NCBI GenBank assembly: GCA_035307385.1 | Contig: DATGID010000082.1 | Coordinates: 81,895-145,894, forward strand | DNA length: 64,000 bases | Reading direction: 5' to 3' | Origin: DATBHW01 sp035307385 | Lineage (GTDB): Bacteria > Chloroflexota > Ktedonobacteria > Ktedonobacterales > DATBGS01 | Part shown: one piece after another, positions 24,556-34,007 of the stretch | Position numbering within the stretch: the stretch's first letter is position 1 | How the letters are laid out: each line of letters opens with the position of its first letter | The notes under the pieces: model-generated | What the model was told of the DNA's origin: nothing | The model's input: the letters and a program-made list of their open reading frames with translations, nothing else | Database searches by the model: none | Made by a program: the position numbers and the translations under genes

Positions 24556-27500
24556 TTATGGAATGTGATAAATGGTCACACCCTCTGCCTGATACACCAC
24601 CGTCAAGAATTGAGCAAAACGACTCAAATCGGCCTTGGGATATTTCTGATGTTCTAACGATCCCACGTAGAGATAGCTTGCATTATAGTGGTGCAAAAGT
24701 CGCATGACCTGTCCCGCATCACTGCTGGTATAGATCGTATCAAGATCAGCCGAACGCCGATTAAAATCGGCGGCGTTGACGGGGTTGGTCAACCAGTTCA
24801 CGCGCCACTGATATTCATGATAGCCCCAGCCAAGCACCGTTGGAAGGCCGGTAAAAACGGCAATACCCCCAAAATCATTATAGGAAGCAAGTTGCTGACA
24901 GGCCGCCTCGACCATGATCGGATCGCCTTCGATATGGGCATTAATCCATCGAATGGCATCAGCATCGCCCCGGCTTAGCCCCTCATCGCAGGGCGGGCCG
25001 CCCTGCGCAGGCAGTGACCCAATATATGCAGCGCCATCGAGTCCCACCTGATGCTGATACTGCCCGGTGCGCGCATCCGTCGCAAAGAGTGGATAGACCA
25101 GCGCCGCCAGCACCAGCAGCAGAAACCCACCTATCCAGACCAGCTTACCACCCAATCCCAGGACACGCAAGCTCGGAGTCAAGCTATCAGACGATCTATA
25201 ATCGCCGCGTCCGCCGCGATGGCGCTGCGGAGGAATGCCATGTGTCGGCTCTGGCCGTTCATTCAAGCCAGCCAAGCTTTCAGCGCTCCCGCCACCTTCA
25301 TGGCTATAGGAATGACCGTTATCTGCTGACGGCTGCTCTGCGGCGGGCAGTTTCGACCCACCAACCTCCTCGGCAGATGCCTGCGTGCCGCTTTCCAGAT
25401 GTGCCGTCGCTCCTTCTGACACCGCTGAAGCGGCTCGGCTGGCAGCGATGCCCTGGAGCATCTCCGCAGGCCCGCTGCTCACCGCCGCTTGTGCGCCTGC
25501 CGGGCGCGGCGTCACCGTTTGTTCTATGAGACGTTGCGCCGGAGCCAAATGTTTCCAGGAAATGCGCCAGCCGGTTCCCAGCAGTTCATAGAGCAGCGCA
25601 CCGCCGCTCACCGCAAACAGCGTCCACGCCTGGTAATAGAGCTTGAAGATCGTGTTCATACGAAAGTATTCGCTGTGGTCAAAGACATCGCGCAGATAGA
25701 CCACTTCGCAGAAGCCGACGAGCGCCAGCGCTGTTCCGGCCAGCATCAGCGTAAACACCAGCCCCGTCTGCGGCAGCCGCCGATAGGCCAGCACGGCACA
25801 AATACCCACGCCCACCAGGCAAATCACCAGCACCAGGCTGTAGGGCACAAACAGCAGGAACACGACGACCACCAGCCCAACGAGCAGCCCCCAGGTCAGC
25901 ACGGAGAGCGCCACATCCAGCGGTTCCTCTGCTTTGCTGCGAGTCGCAGCGCTCACCTCATCATCGTCGCCTGTTTTGTGCAGAGCGCTGCTCAAGCGGT
26001 GTTGGCGCACCTGTACCGCGCGCCGCCAGCGCAGCATCAACCCAAGGGCAAGCTGCCACAGGAGATATCCGCCCACGATGGTAAGAAACAGGCCAAAGAC
26101 ATTCCAGAAATCCGTAAATGACGTGCGGTCACCGAAGCTGATTGGCTGCGAGACCAACTGCCCCTGCGCATTGGCAACCGTTGGTGGAATCAGCCCGATG
26201 CCCTGGGAGGGTGAGTTAAAGGTGGCGAGAAAGGGCAGATAGAAAATCAGGCCCAGAAGCATCCCGCTCACCGCGAGCGTGGCGACGCTTACCAGCAGCG
26301 CCTGGCTGAAGCGGCGACCATACGCTCGCCATTGCTGCGCCGCCAGGCAGAGCAGCGCCAGCCCGGCATAGGTGGGCAAATCCCAGCCATTCATCGCGTA
26401 CAGGCTGCCAATAATGACCGCCGCACTCACCAGCGTCAGCGCGCGCTGCCCAGTAGTTTCGCCCAGGGCCGCCAGCCAGCGCCCGCGCGCCAGCAAGAAA
26501 TTGAGCGCTACACCAATCGCCAGCACGGTAAACGGTAGGGCCAGCACATGCGCGTGCAGATCAGCCAGCAAAAAGCTGAACGCGGGAAATTCGGTGATGT
26601 TCTGATACCCATTTGGGCTGCTATGCACCGCCCGCGACGGATTCCACCAGTCATAATTGGCCCAGAGCGCTGGATGCCCCAGCCAGTTGGTGATCTGCGG
26701 CCAGGCCACGCGCAGCCACGCGGCCATGTCCGCAATGCGACTGACACACCAGGGCAGGAGGGCAATGGTCGTCACGCCAAAGACCCCGACACCAATGAGC
26801 CTGCTCGCGCTCAGCCTGCCCGCATCTTGACTGCGCCAGCGCTGCACAAGCGGAACCAGAAACCAGAGCAGGCCAGCAAGGCTTCCCGCAGTCAAGAGCA
26901 GCGCCAGCACATTCACCAGGCCGCTTTCAAATGAAAGGCCAACGCCTAGCTGGGCCAGCCATTCGTTAGCGCCAAAGAGATTGCCAAAGATCAACGAAAA
27001 CAGCACTGCCGCCAGACCATAGGGCGCAGCAGCCAGCAAATGATGCCGCACCGGCAGCCCGGAGCGTCGCTGGCGCTGGCCGCGCAGCAACGTCGCCACG
27101 TTGGCGGTGACGCCAAAGAGATTCACAGCCATGAGGGCGAAGATCAGCGCAATCCCCGTATTAAAGGCGACGGCAGGCGACGTGCCCAGCAGCTTGGCAA
27201 TGGTGGCAACAATAAAATGCCCAAAATAGTAATAGTTGATAGCATAGCCAGAGAGCCAGGGGTCATTTGGCGGCAGATGCGGGCTACGCAGAATGGCCGA
27301 GATAAAGGCTTCATCCATAAACTTCTCAGTGCCATAGATGTCCGGTATGAAAGCGCGAATCCAGATCAGCAACGCAAACGCTCCCGCAAAAAGCGCCTCG
27401 CCCAACACGATATAGCCGGTCTGCGAGCGCGCCATGTGCGCGATCTCGCGCCAGCGATAGTGCAGCAGCCAGCCGTTCACTGCCAGTAAGAGCAGCAAGA

Positions 27501-27732
27501 AGGCCAGAATCGTTCCCCGCGCATACGGCAGCGCCAAGCCAGCCAGTGGGCCTGGCAGAATGGAGGGCAGCGACAGCGGGAACCAGACCAGAAAGCAGAG
27601 GCTCAGCACTCCCAACGCCTTGGAGAGCGCCCAGCCACGATCAGGCAGATTGGCAAAGACACTAAAGGTCAGCGGCAAACACGCCAGCCCAAGCATCTGG
27701 ATAAAAAGCCACCAGAGCCAGGCATCACTCAT
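24556..27732 (-). CDS. YYY-domain (DUF2298) multi-pass membrane protein
   Basis: The 1058-residue protein has about 20 hydrophobic segments. The family motif is clear: MDEAFISAILRS, then PPNDPWLSGYAINYYYFGH, with the Tyr run that names the Chlor_Arch_YYY (TIGR03662) family. A polar insert of about 110 residues (Ser, Glu, Gly-rich) splits the membrane part, and the C-terminal soluble segment ends in DTIYTSSDAGQVMRLLHHY. The family is found in Chloroflexi and archaea next to glycosyltransferases and has no proven function. It is 31 nt downstream of the fusion gene and 15 nt before the Agl23-like gene. Confidence 0.85.
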   Translation of the reverse strand: MSDAWLWWLFIQMLGLACLPLTFSVFANLPDRGWALSKALGVLSLCFLVWFPLSLPSILPGPLAGLALPYARGTILAFLLLLLAVNGWLLHYRWREIAHMARSQTGYIVLGEALFAGAFALLIWIRAFIPDIYGTEKFMDEAFISAILRSPHLPPNDPWLSGYAINYYYFGHFIVATIAKLLGTSPAVAFNTGIALIFALMAVNLFGVTANVATLLRGQRQRRSGLPVRHHLLAAAPYGLAAVLFSLIFGNLFGANEWLAQLGVGLSFESGLVNVLALLLTAGSLAGLLWFLVPLVQRWRSQDAGRLSASRLIGVGVFGVTTIALLPWCVSRIADMAAWLRVAWPQITNWLGHPALWANYDWWNPSRAVHSSPNGYQNITEFPAFSFLLADLHAHVLALPFTVLAIGVALNFLLARGRWLAALGETTGQRALTLVSAAVIIGSLYAMNGWDLPTYAGLALLCLAAQQWRAYGRRFSQALLVSVATLAVSGMLLGLIFYLPFLATFNSPSQGIGLIPPTVANAQGQLVSQPISFGDRTSFTDFWNVFGLFLTIVGGYLLWQLALGLMLRWRRAVQVRQHRLSSALHKTGDDDEVSAATRSKAEEPLDVALSVLTWGLLVGLVVVVFLLFVPYSLVLVICLVGVGICAVLAYRRLPQTGLVFTLMLAGTALALVGFCEVVYLRDVFDHSEYFRMNTIFKLYYQAWTLFAVSGGALLYELLGTGWRISWKHLAPAQRLIEQTVTPRPAGAQAAVSSGPAEMLQGIAASRAASAVSEGATAHLESGTQASAEEVGGSKLPAAEQPSADNGHSYSHEGGGSAESLAGLNERPEPTHGIPPQRHRGGRGDYRSSDSLTPSLRVLGLGGKLVWIGGFLLLVLAALVYPLFATDARTGQYQHQVGLDGAAYIGSLPAQGGPPCDEGLSRGDADAIRWINAHIEGDPIMVEAACQQLASYNDFGGIAVFTGLPTVLGWGYHEYQWRVNWLTNPVNAADFNRRSADLDTIYTSSDAGQVMRLLHHYNASYLYVGSLEHQKYPKADLSRFAQFLTVVYQAEGVTIYHIP

Positions 27733-27763
27733 GCACTCTTTCCTTGTCGTTACACATACGCGC

Positions 27764-30700
27764 TTATCCGATCACTTTATAGATGGTAACATCTGGATTC
27801 CGATAGACTACCTGCAAGGTAGTGCCCACCATCGAGTCAAACTTCGAGATAGCCGCCGCAGGCAGCGGATCGCCAGGCGTGCCTCCAAAGCCGCCGCAGG
27901 TGGCGCGTTCAAGCTGCCCCAGATACACGTACTGGACACCATATTTATGAATCAAACTCATGGCCTGAACGGGGTCAGTGGTCGCGTAGATCGTCTCCAC
28001 ATCGCTCCTGCGCACCCCAACCTCTTCGCCATAGCGCTGCTCGCTCTCATGATCGCTCCAGCCCATCACCGTAGGCAGGCCCGTATACACAGAAACCCGC
28101 CCATACCACTCGTAGGAGTCACAGGCATCTTCGAGCATCACTGGCGTGCCAGCGATGTTGTTGTTAATCCACTGAATGGCGTCATAATCCCCCGGATACC
28201 AGGAGGCCATATAGGCAGCGCCATCGAGCGTCGGGAGATAATTCGCTGGATTGACTGGCGGCTGCACCTGCACCCAGACCGTGTGATCGGCAATGCGCGC
28301 CTGCGTGCCCAACACCAGATAGATCGAGGACGCCAGCACCAGAAACGTCAAGCCCACGCTCCAGGCCCAGCGAACGAGCCCAGGCAAGATGCCCTGGCCG
28401 CGCACAAAAAAGATTGATTCCAGCACAGCCATGCTCCCACGCAGCAGTGCTGGTTGACGCGCGCGCCTGCCTGAAGCACTGGCCCGCTCTGGATACTCAT
28501 CCTCGATCCATTCCGCTTCATCGGCCCGGCCTGCGCGTGCCAGCGCTGCGCCTGTCTGCGTCTCATGGTAAACACGCATGCGCGCCCGCCAGGCCCAGCG
28601 TATCATCTCGAACAACGCCAGCGCACCGCCCAGCGAATAAAAGAGCCAGACCTGCATAAAGAACTTGAAGACGGTGTTCATACGTTCGTAGGGGCTGTTG
28701 TCCAGAAAATCGCGGATATAGATCGTCTCGACCAGAATGCTCAGGCCAAGCGCCATCAACAGGAAGAGATAGGTAATCTGCTTGGCAGAGCGCTGCTTGC
28801 GCCCCTGTGCCAGAAAGAGAAACAGCCCGACGAGCAGCAGCCCATACAGCACCGGCAGCAGTTTCCCCCACGCGATAAAGATTAAGAGGACCGCCAGGCC
28901 AGCAGCTAGCGCCAGCACCCAGAAGAGTGTTGAATAGGGTGGGCGCAGTCCAGCCGAGTCCTCCTCAGCGTCCCCATGTGTCACCAGCAGGCTGGCAATC
29001 CATTGATACAACTCGACAAAGAAGAAGCTGGCCGCCAGAAAGGCCCAGATGCCAAAGAGCGTAGTATAGTCTGCCAGTTGATCTGGCGTGCTCACCGGTC
29101 CGGTGCCTGTGGCAGCCGTCGTCTGGAAATGCGCAAAAAACGGCTCATAGAACACGTAGGCGCTCACCCCCATCAGGACGAGCGAGCCAACCACGCGCTT
29201 GACCATTGCGTAGGAAAGCCGCGCGCCTGCTCGCAGCGCGTTATACTCGCGCCAGAACAGCGCCAGCACAATCAGCAGCGCATACGTCGGCAAGTCCCAG
29301 GTGTTGGTGCAATAGATCGCCCCCAGCACCAGACCCAGCAGCAGCAACCGGCTGATCGCCAGCGTCACCGAAACCGGTCTAGTAGGCGATTCGCTGATGA
29401 GCGCCACAGCCAGCCCGATCGCCAGTATCTCAATCGGCAAATCAATCACGTGGGGGTGCAGATCGGCAAACAGAAAGCTCCAGAACGGGAACTCGTTAAT
29501 GGTATTCGGTATAACCCGACTGCTGGCCCAGAAATCGAAGGACAGTGGCGCATGCTGTTGAAAAGCCTTGAGCACCTGATGGAAGCCATCCAGGTTCGCC
29601 ATCATGACGACAAAAAATCCGCCGATCAGCCCGGCCCACCAGCGGCGCGTCAGATGCGTCACGATGGCAAAGCTGCCGGTCAGCACCATCGCAAAGAGCG
29701 TCGGAATTGCCAGATTAAACGCCGTGGTGGTTTCGACGCCGGTCAGGCGAATCAACACCGTGATGAGGTAGTATCCATAGTAGTAATAATTGATGTAGCC
29801 GCCCGAAAACCAGGCATCCAGCGGTGGGAGATAGCGGCTGCGCAGGATCCCATTGATAAAGGTCAGGTCCATCGGCTTTTCGCCGCCGCGCCAGAGATGG
29901 AAGAGGTCAGGGTTCAGCGCGCGAATCACCGCAAAGAACAGGAAGGCCAGGGTAAAGAGCGCCTCCATCCCCAGCAAGAGGCTCCAGCGCTCGCGCAGAA
30001 ACGCCTTCAAATCGGCGCGTGTCACCCAGCCCACACCTATCCCGGCCACACCAACCAGCGCCAGCACCCCCAGCGTCGTTCCCTCGCTGTAGGGCAGCAC
30101 CTGAAGGCTGGCCGGAAGCCAGACCAGATAGCCGATGACGAGCAAGGCAATCGTTTTGGCAAAGGCCCAGCCGCGATCTCGGAAACTGCGCAGCACAAAC
30201 GCCACCAGCGGGAACATCAGCAGCCCCATCACCTCCAGCACCAGCCACCAGACAATCAACGGATGCTGATTCGCAATGCTGCCAGCCGGAAACTGCTGGC
30301 CCAGCGGTGGGCTGGCCTGGTTCGCGGCAATCTGCGCGGGTGTCAGCTTCAGCGGTTTCTGCGCGCCGCTCAGGCTGATGGGCGGCGGCAGCGTCAGGCC
30401 ATTCGTCAAAAGCTGATCGATCTGCGCCGCGCTGGGCCGCGTTGCATTGGGCAAGAAGATATGCACCGTCGGGTGATCAAAGACAAAGTAGCTCTCATCC
30501 GCGCCGCTGTCATCGAAATAAACGCCAAACAGGTTGGGGCTGTTCTGGAAGACGGCGGCCAGATGAAAGCCCAGCTTGCCCGCAAAGAGCAGTTGATAAT
30601 AGCGGTTCGTCATCGGGTAGCGGTCTGGCAGGCGCGGAATGGAGTCGGGATAGAGCCGTGGGCTGGAGATCACCACCGCGTCTGCCTGCGCCAGCGTCTG

Positions 30701-32578
30701 CGCCAGCATCGTAGCCTTTTGCGGTGTATCATCATCGTAAAGCGGTAGCCCCACGCAATTATATTGATAGCAGCCCGCCTGACCATCCACCGCCAGGGGC
30801 AGGCTATCGTCCCAAATTTCATAGGTAATCGTCTTGACCGGCGCGCCATTGCCAGAGGGCACATGTTGATAAATCCAGCGCGATGCCTGGATGCGCGTCA
30901 GCGGCTGGCTATAGATGTTGTCGAACGCAAGCGTAAAGATGAAAGAACTGCCCAGCACGACCAGCGCCAGCCCGGCGGCCAGCCAACGGCTGTGGCGTGT
31001 CGTCCAGCGCAGCAGCCCAGTCGACCAGCCTTTGATGCGTAGCAGCACCGCTGCCTGGCTCGCCTGCACACCAGAAGAGGAGGCACGCGGCAAGACCAGC
31101 GTTTTCTTCGGCACGCTGCGCCGGGCACGCTGCGCGCCAAGCTGCCAAAAAGCGACGATGGCCGCCGCCCCAAAGATGCACAGCAGCGGGAAGATCGGCA
31201 GCATATAGCGCGAGTATTTGGTATAAAAGCTGCCAGTGATGCCAAAGTAGACCAGCGTCCAGGCGAACGGCACCAGATAGGCATTGCGCCAGTTGCGCCA
31301 GAGCCACCAGCCCACGACAATACAACCAGCCAGGCCCAGCAGCGCCAGCGGCACGCCCAGATCATACAGCAGCATGTTCTTGAGTTCATACAGATAGGGC
31401 GTCGTGCCCGCGAACTGGCGCACGTAGGGAAAATCCAGCGCGCCAGTCGTCAGGTCGCTCTGCTGCTTGATGGCCGCCTCGAAATCTGGCAGATCGATCA
31501 AGGCATAAGGCATGGCGATAATAAAGGTCAGCAAGCCCGCGCCCAGGCTCATCAACAGGCGCGGCAAGGCCAGCCAGAAATCGCTGCGCAGCCAGTAGAG
31601 CGCATAGGCAATCAGCAGCGGCAGCAGCAGCGGCAGTGCGCTGAACTTGCTCGCCAGCGCCAGGCCCGTCACCACGCCACCCAGCAGCACCCAGCCCAGG
31701 CCGCCATCTTGCGCAATGCCGACATACTCATACAGCGCCAGCATGATAAAAAAGGTCAGCGCTGTATCCACCGTAAAGAAGTGGGCAAGCTGCACCTCAA
31801 ACGGCGTAAAGGCAACGAACGCCGCCGAAAGCCACCCCACCGCTTTCTTGCCGCTGAGGCGTCGCCCCAGGAGATAGGTCACCCAGACCGTACCGGTGTC
31901 GAAAAACGCTGAAAGCGCGCGGCCCACCAGTGTGATATGGTCGTAATCGGTGAAGCTGCCCTGCCCCGCAGGAATCCAGTGCAGGCCAAAGAGATGTTGC
32001 AGCCCGTTCAGCAAAGACGCGAGCAGCCAGAGCAGATACATAGGAAAGGTGCCATAGGCAAAGAAGGGCGAGCCATCGCTAAAGTGCGGGCTGAGCGGCG
32101 AATGGATAGAAAGCGCCTGGCTCAAGCTGTGCGGCCACTGAAAGTTCATCACCGCCATGATGATGGCGCGCTCGTCGGGGTGCTGGTGCTGGTTCGCATC
32201 CCAATCCAGCCCATACAGCCGCACCGCCAGCGCGCCCGCCAGCAGCGCCAGGAGGAACAGCAGCGGCCAGTTCTGCCGCCTCAGCCAATCTGGCAGCACA
32301 GCGCGGAGTTGTACCAGACGCGCCTGCCATATAGAAGCAGGGACCGCTGGCACTGCGGTTCTCCCAGTCTGCTCAGCAGGCGCTGCTGGCGACGATGTTG
32401 CAACCGATGGACCACGCTGCGGGGCGCTCACACGCGCCCGCTGTCCATTCTTTCCCTGCTGCTCCACAACCGGAACAGCAACAGCGTGAGGCTGCGCGGA
32501 ATCTGTCTCGTTCAGGGGTTCAGGCGCTGGCGGCGACGTTTCCGATACGCCGCCGGATAGAGGGTCAAGCTCCTCCAC
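27764..32578 (-). CDS. PMT-like glycosyltransferase fused to a YYY (DUF2298) domain
   Basis: At 1604 residues this is the largest gene in the window. The N-terminal half (about residues 100-760) resembles dolichyl/undecaprenyl-phosphate-dependent glycosyltransferases: a first lumenal loop with QHPDERAIIM, then many helices and a soluble segment. The C-terminal half (about 800-1600) repeats the YYY layout of the next gene: MDLTFINGILRSRYLPP, GGYINYYYYGYY, and a terminal ETIYATTDPVQAMSLIHKYGV block. A catalytic transferase and its YYY partner are thus fused. Near-identical C-terminal ends in this gene and its neighbour point to duplication. A promoter lies upstream at 32691-32720. The product probably takes part in cell-surface glycosylation; donor and acceptor are unknown. 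Confidence 0.85.
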   Translation of the reverse strand: MEELDPLSGGVSETSPPAPEPLNETDSAQPHAVAVPVVEQQGKNGQRARVSAPQRGPSVATSSPAAPAEQTGRTAVPAVPASIWQARLVQLRAVLPDWLRRQNWPLLFLLALLAGALAVRLYGLDWDANQHQHPDERAIIMAVMNFQWPHSLSQALSIHSPLSPHFSDGSPFFAYGTFPMYLLWLLASLLNGLQHLFGLHWIPAGQGSFTDYDHITLVGRALSAFFDTGTVWVTYLLGRRLSGKKAVGWLSAAFVAFTPFEVQLAHFFTVDTALTFFIMLALYEYVGIAQDGGLGWVLLGGVVTGLALASKFSALPLLLPLLIAYALYWLRSDFWLALPRLLMSLGAGLLTFIIAMPYALIDLPDFEAAIKQQSDLTTGALDFPYVRQFAGTTPYLYELKNMLLYDLGVPLALLGLAGCIVVGWWLWRNWRNAYLVPFAWTLVYFGITGSFYTKYSRYMLPIFPLLCIFGAAAIVAFWQLGAQRARRSVPKKTLVLPRASSSGVQASQAAVLLRIKGWSTGLLRWTTRHSRWLAAGLALVVLGSSFIFTLAFDNIYSQPLTRIQASRWIYQHVPSGNGAPVKTITYEIWDDSLPLAVDGQAGCYQYNCVGLPLYDDDTPQKATMLAQTLAQADAVVISSPRLYPDSIPRLPDRYPMTNRYYQLLFAGKLGFHLAAVFQNSPNLFGVYFDDSGADESYFVFDHPTVHIFLPNATRPSAAQIDQLLTNGLTLPPPISLSGAQKPLKLTPAQIAANQASPPLGQQFPAGSIANQHPLIVWWLVLEVMGLLMFPLVAFVLRSFRDRGWAFAKTIALLVIGYLVWLPASLQVLPYSEGTTLGVLALVGVAGIGVGWVTRADLKAFLRERWSLLLGMEALFTLAFLFFAVIRALNPDLFHLWRGGEKPMDLTFINGILRSRYLPPLDAWFSGGYINYYYYGYYLITVLIRLTGVETTTAFNLAIPTLFAMVLTGSFAIVTHLTRRWWAGLIGGFFVVMMANLDGFHQVLKAFQQHAPLSFDFWASSRVIPNTINEFPFWSFLFADLHPHVIDLPIEILAIGLAVALISESPTRPVSVTLAISRLLLLGLVLGAIYCTNTWDLPTYALLIVLALFWREYNALRAGARLSYAMVKRVVGSLVLMGVSAYVFYEPFFAHFQTTAATGTGPVSTPDQLADYTTLFGIWAFLAASFFFVELYQWIASLLVTHGDAEEDSAGLRPPYSTLFWVLALAAGLAVLLIFIAWGKLLPVLYGLLLVGLFLFLAQGRKQRSAKQITYLFLLMALGLSILVETIYIRDFLDNSPYERMNTVFKFFMQVWLFYSLGGALALFEMIRWAWRARMRVYHETQTGAALARAGRADEAEWIEDEYPERASASGRRARQPALLRGSMAVLESIFFVRGQGILPGLVRWAWSVGLTFLVLASSIYLVLGTQARIADHTVWVQVQPPVNPANYLPTLDGAAYMASWYPGDYDAIQWINNNIAGTPVMLEDACDSYEWYGRVSVYTGLPTVMGWSDHESEQRYGEEVGVRRSDVETIYATTDPVQAMSLIHKYGVQYVYLGQLERATCGGFGGTPGDPLPAAAISKFDSMVGTTLQVVYRNPDVTIYKVIG

Positions 32579-32690
32579 TATACCTTCCTTAAAGAATCTT
32601 CCAAGAGTTCATCAGCGTACTTACCCATTGCTGATTACTTCCTATATGGGCGCTGCCACCACCAGCTCGCTTTGCAGAAACGTTACCGCG

Positions 32691-32720
32691 ATTGTAGCAT
32701 TGCTCCTTGCCCAAACGCAA
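32691..32720 (-). promoter_or_regulatory. Promoter of the glycosylation operon
   Basis: On the minus strand TTGCGT (32720-32715) and TACAAT (32696-32691) are 18 bp apart, and a TGC before the -10 makes it an extended -10. Leader of about 105 nt to the ATG at 32578. Confidence 0.6.
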
Positions 32721-32749
32721 GCAAACGCAAGCAACCCACCAACCGGGAA

Positions 32750-32758
32750 TGCTATAAT
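32750..32758 (+). promoter_or_regulatory. Extended -10 promoter of the DUF711/SIS operon
   Basis: TGC-TATAAT with no good -35 box. Transcription would start near 32765, only about 14 nt before the TTG at 32779, which matters for choosing the start codon of the next gene. Confidence 0.55.
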
Positions 32759-32778
32759 GCCATCCACTATGGTAGACG

Positions 32779-33990
32779 TTGGATAGGAGCAAGAAGATTC
32801 AGGTCCGTGTGCGAGCTATGACTCTTGGGGTAGGCGCTCCCCATCCGCTTGAGGCAGAAACGTTTGATCTCATCGGCCCCGTTCTGGCGATGGCGCAGGC
32901 CGAATTTGAACAAGCGGGATATGAAGTGCAGAGCGCGCGTATTGCGCTGCGGCCTATCTTTGTTGATCTGGCGGAGTGGTCACCCCACGCCCTGCTGGAA
33001 TATTGCGGGTATCTTCAGCAGATGTGCCACGCGCATCAGATTCACTATTGCTCCATCGGCCACATTCCAGCCAATGCATCCGATGCCACCCTGCGGCGCA
33101 TCAGCTTGTTGACCGATATACTCACCATGAACCCGGCACTCTCCGCCAGCGTGCAGATTGCCTCGACCGCCGTTGGCCTGCGCACCGATGCCGCGCTCCC
33201 GGCAGCGCGCGTTATCTGCGATCTGGCGCGACAGACTGAAGAAGGGCTGGGCAACCTGTTCTTTTCCGTCACCGCCAATTGTCCCCCACAGACGCCATTT
33301 TTCCCCGCTGCCTACCATGATAGCCCAAGTTGGGGCTTTTCCATCGGCCTGCAATCGGCCAGCCTGGTCAGCGACACACTGCGCGCCGTCGCGCAAGAAT
33401 GCGGCTCTGGTCTGGCAGCCCTGCGCGACGGCACAGCCACGGCGCGGCTGATCGGCGCGCTCGAAGAGGTCGGGCGTCCGATTGCCGACCTATGCGAAGC
33501 CTGGCGCGAGCATGACATCGCCTATTACGGGCTGGACCTGTCTCCGGCCCCTCATGGAGAAGAAAGCATTGCCGATGCCATCGAGCAGATGGGGCTCGGC
33601 TATTTCGGTGAACCAGGCACCACCACCGTCGCGGGGGCCATCACCGCCGCGCTCAAAGGCACCAGCCTGGACACCTGCGGCTATTGCGGGCTGATGCTGC
33701 CGCCGATAGCAGATGCCGTTATCAGCGAGCGCCTGGCCGAAGGACGCCTCACGCTGGATTCCCTGCTGCTCTATTCCGCCATCTGCGGCAGCGGGCCGGA
33801 CAGCATCCCCATTCCAGGCGACACCGCGCCAGAACGCATCGCCCATCTGCTGCTGGATGTCGGAACGCTGGCCGTGCGCCTGCGCAAGCCCCTTTCGGTC
33901 AAACTCTTGCCCATCGTGGGCAAACAGGCTGGGGCGATGACTACCTTCTCCTCGCCCTATCTGGTCAACGCGCCTGTTTTGCATCTTTGA
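32779..33990 (+). CDS. DUF711/UPF0210 family protein
   Basis: The roughly 400-residue protein matches UPF0210: an N-terminal VRVRAMTLGVG strand, a GLDLSPAPHGEESIADAIEQMG segment (in part DLSPAP), and the C-terminal pair SIPIPGDTAPERIA and KLLPIVGKQAGAM that mirrors the family's IPGDTPAETI and PAVGKKVGDM. Function is unknown. The start is uncertain. The TTG at 32779 has no ribosome binding site and lies very near the predicted transcript start; an AGGAG at 32785-32789 points instead to an AUU codon at 32797, or to the first ATG at 32818, which would cut off part of the first strand. It is 17 nt upstream of the SIS gene, so they share an operon. Confidence 0.82.
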   Translation: MDRSKKIQVRVRAMTLGVGAPHPLEAETFDLIGPVLAMAQAEFEQAGYEVQSARIALRPIFVDLAEWSPHALLEYCGYLQQMCHAHQIHYCSIGHIPANASDATLRRISLLTDILTMNPALSASVQIASTAVGLRTDAALPAARVICDLARQTEEGLGNLFFSVTANCPPQTPFFPAAYHDSPSWGFSIGLQSASLVSDTLRAVAQECGSGLAALRDGTATARLIGALEEVGRPIADLCEAWREHDIAYYGLDLSPAPHGEESIADAIEQMGLGYFGEPGTTTVAGAITAALKGTSLDTCGYCGLMLPPIADAVISERLAEGRLTLDSLLLYSAICGSGPDSIPIPGDTAPERIAHLLLDVGTLAVRLRKPLSVKLLPIVGKQAGAMTTFSSPYLVNAPVLHL

Positions 33991-34007
33991 AAGGAGAAAA
34001 GCTCTTT

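Noticed and set aside
28976..30748. 590-codon plus-strand ORF opposite the PMT-YYY fusion gene
   Set aside because: It is an antisense shadow of a well-supported membrane protein in GC-rich DNA; its protein is Arg/Gln/His-rich with no domain and no ribosome binding site.
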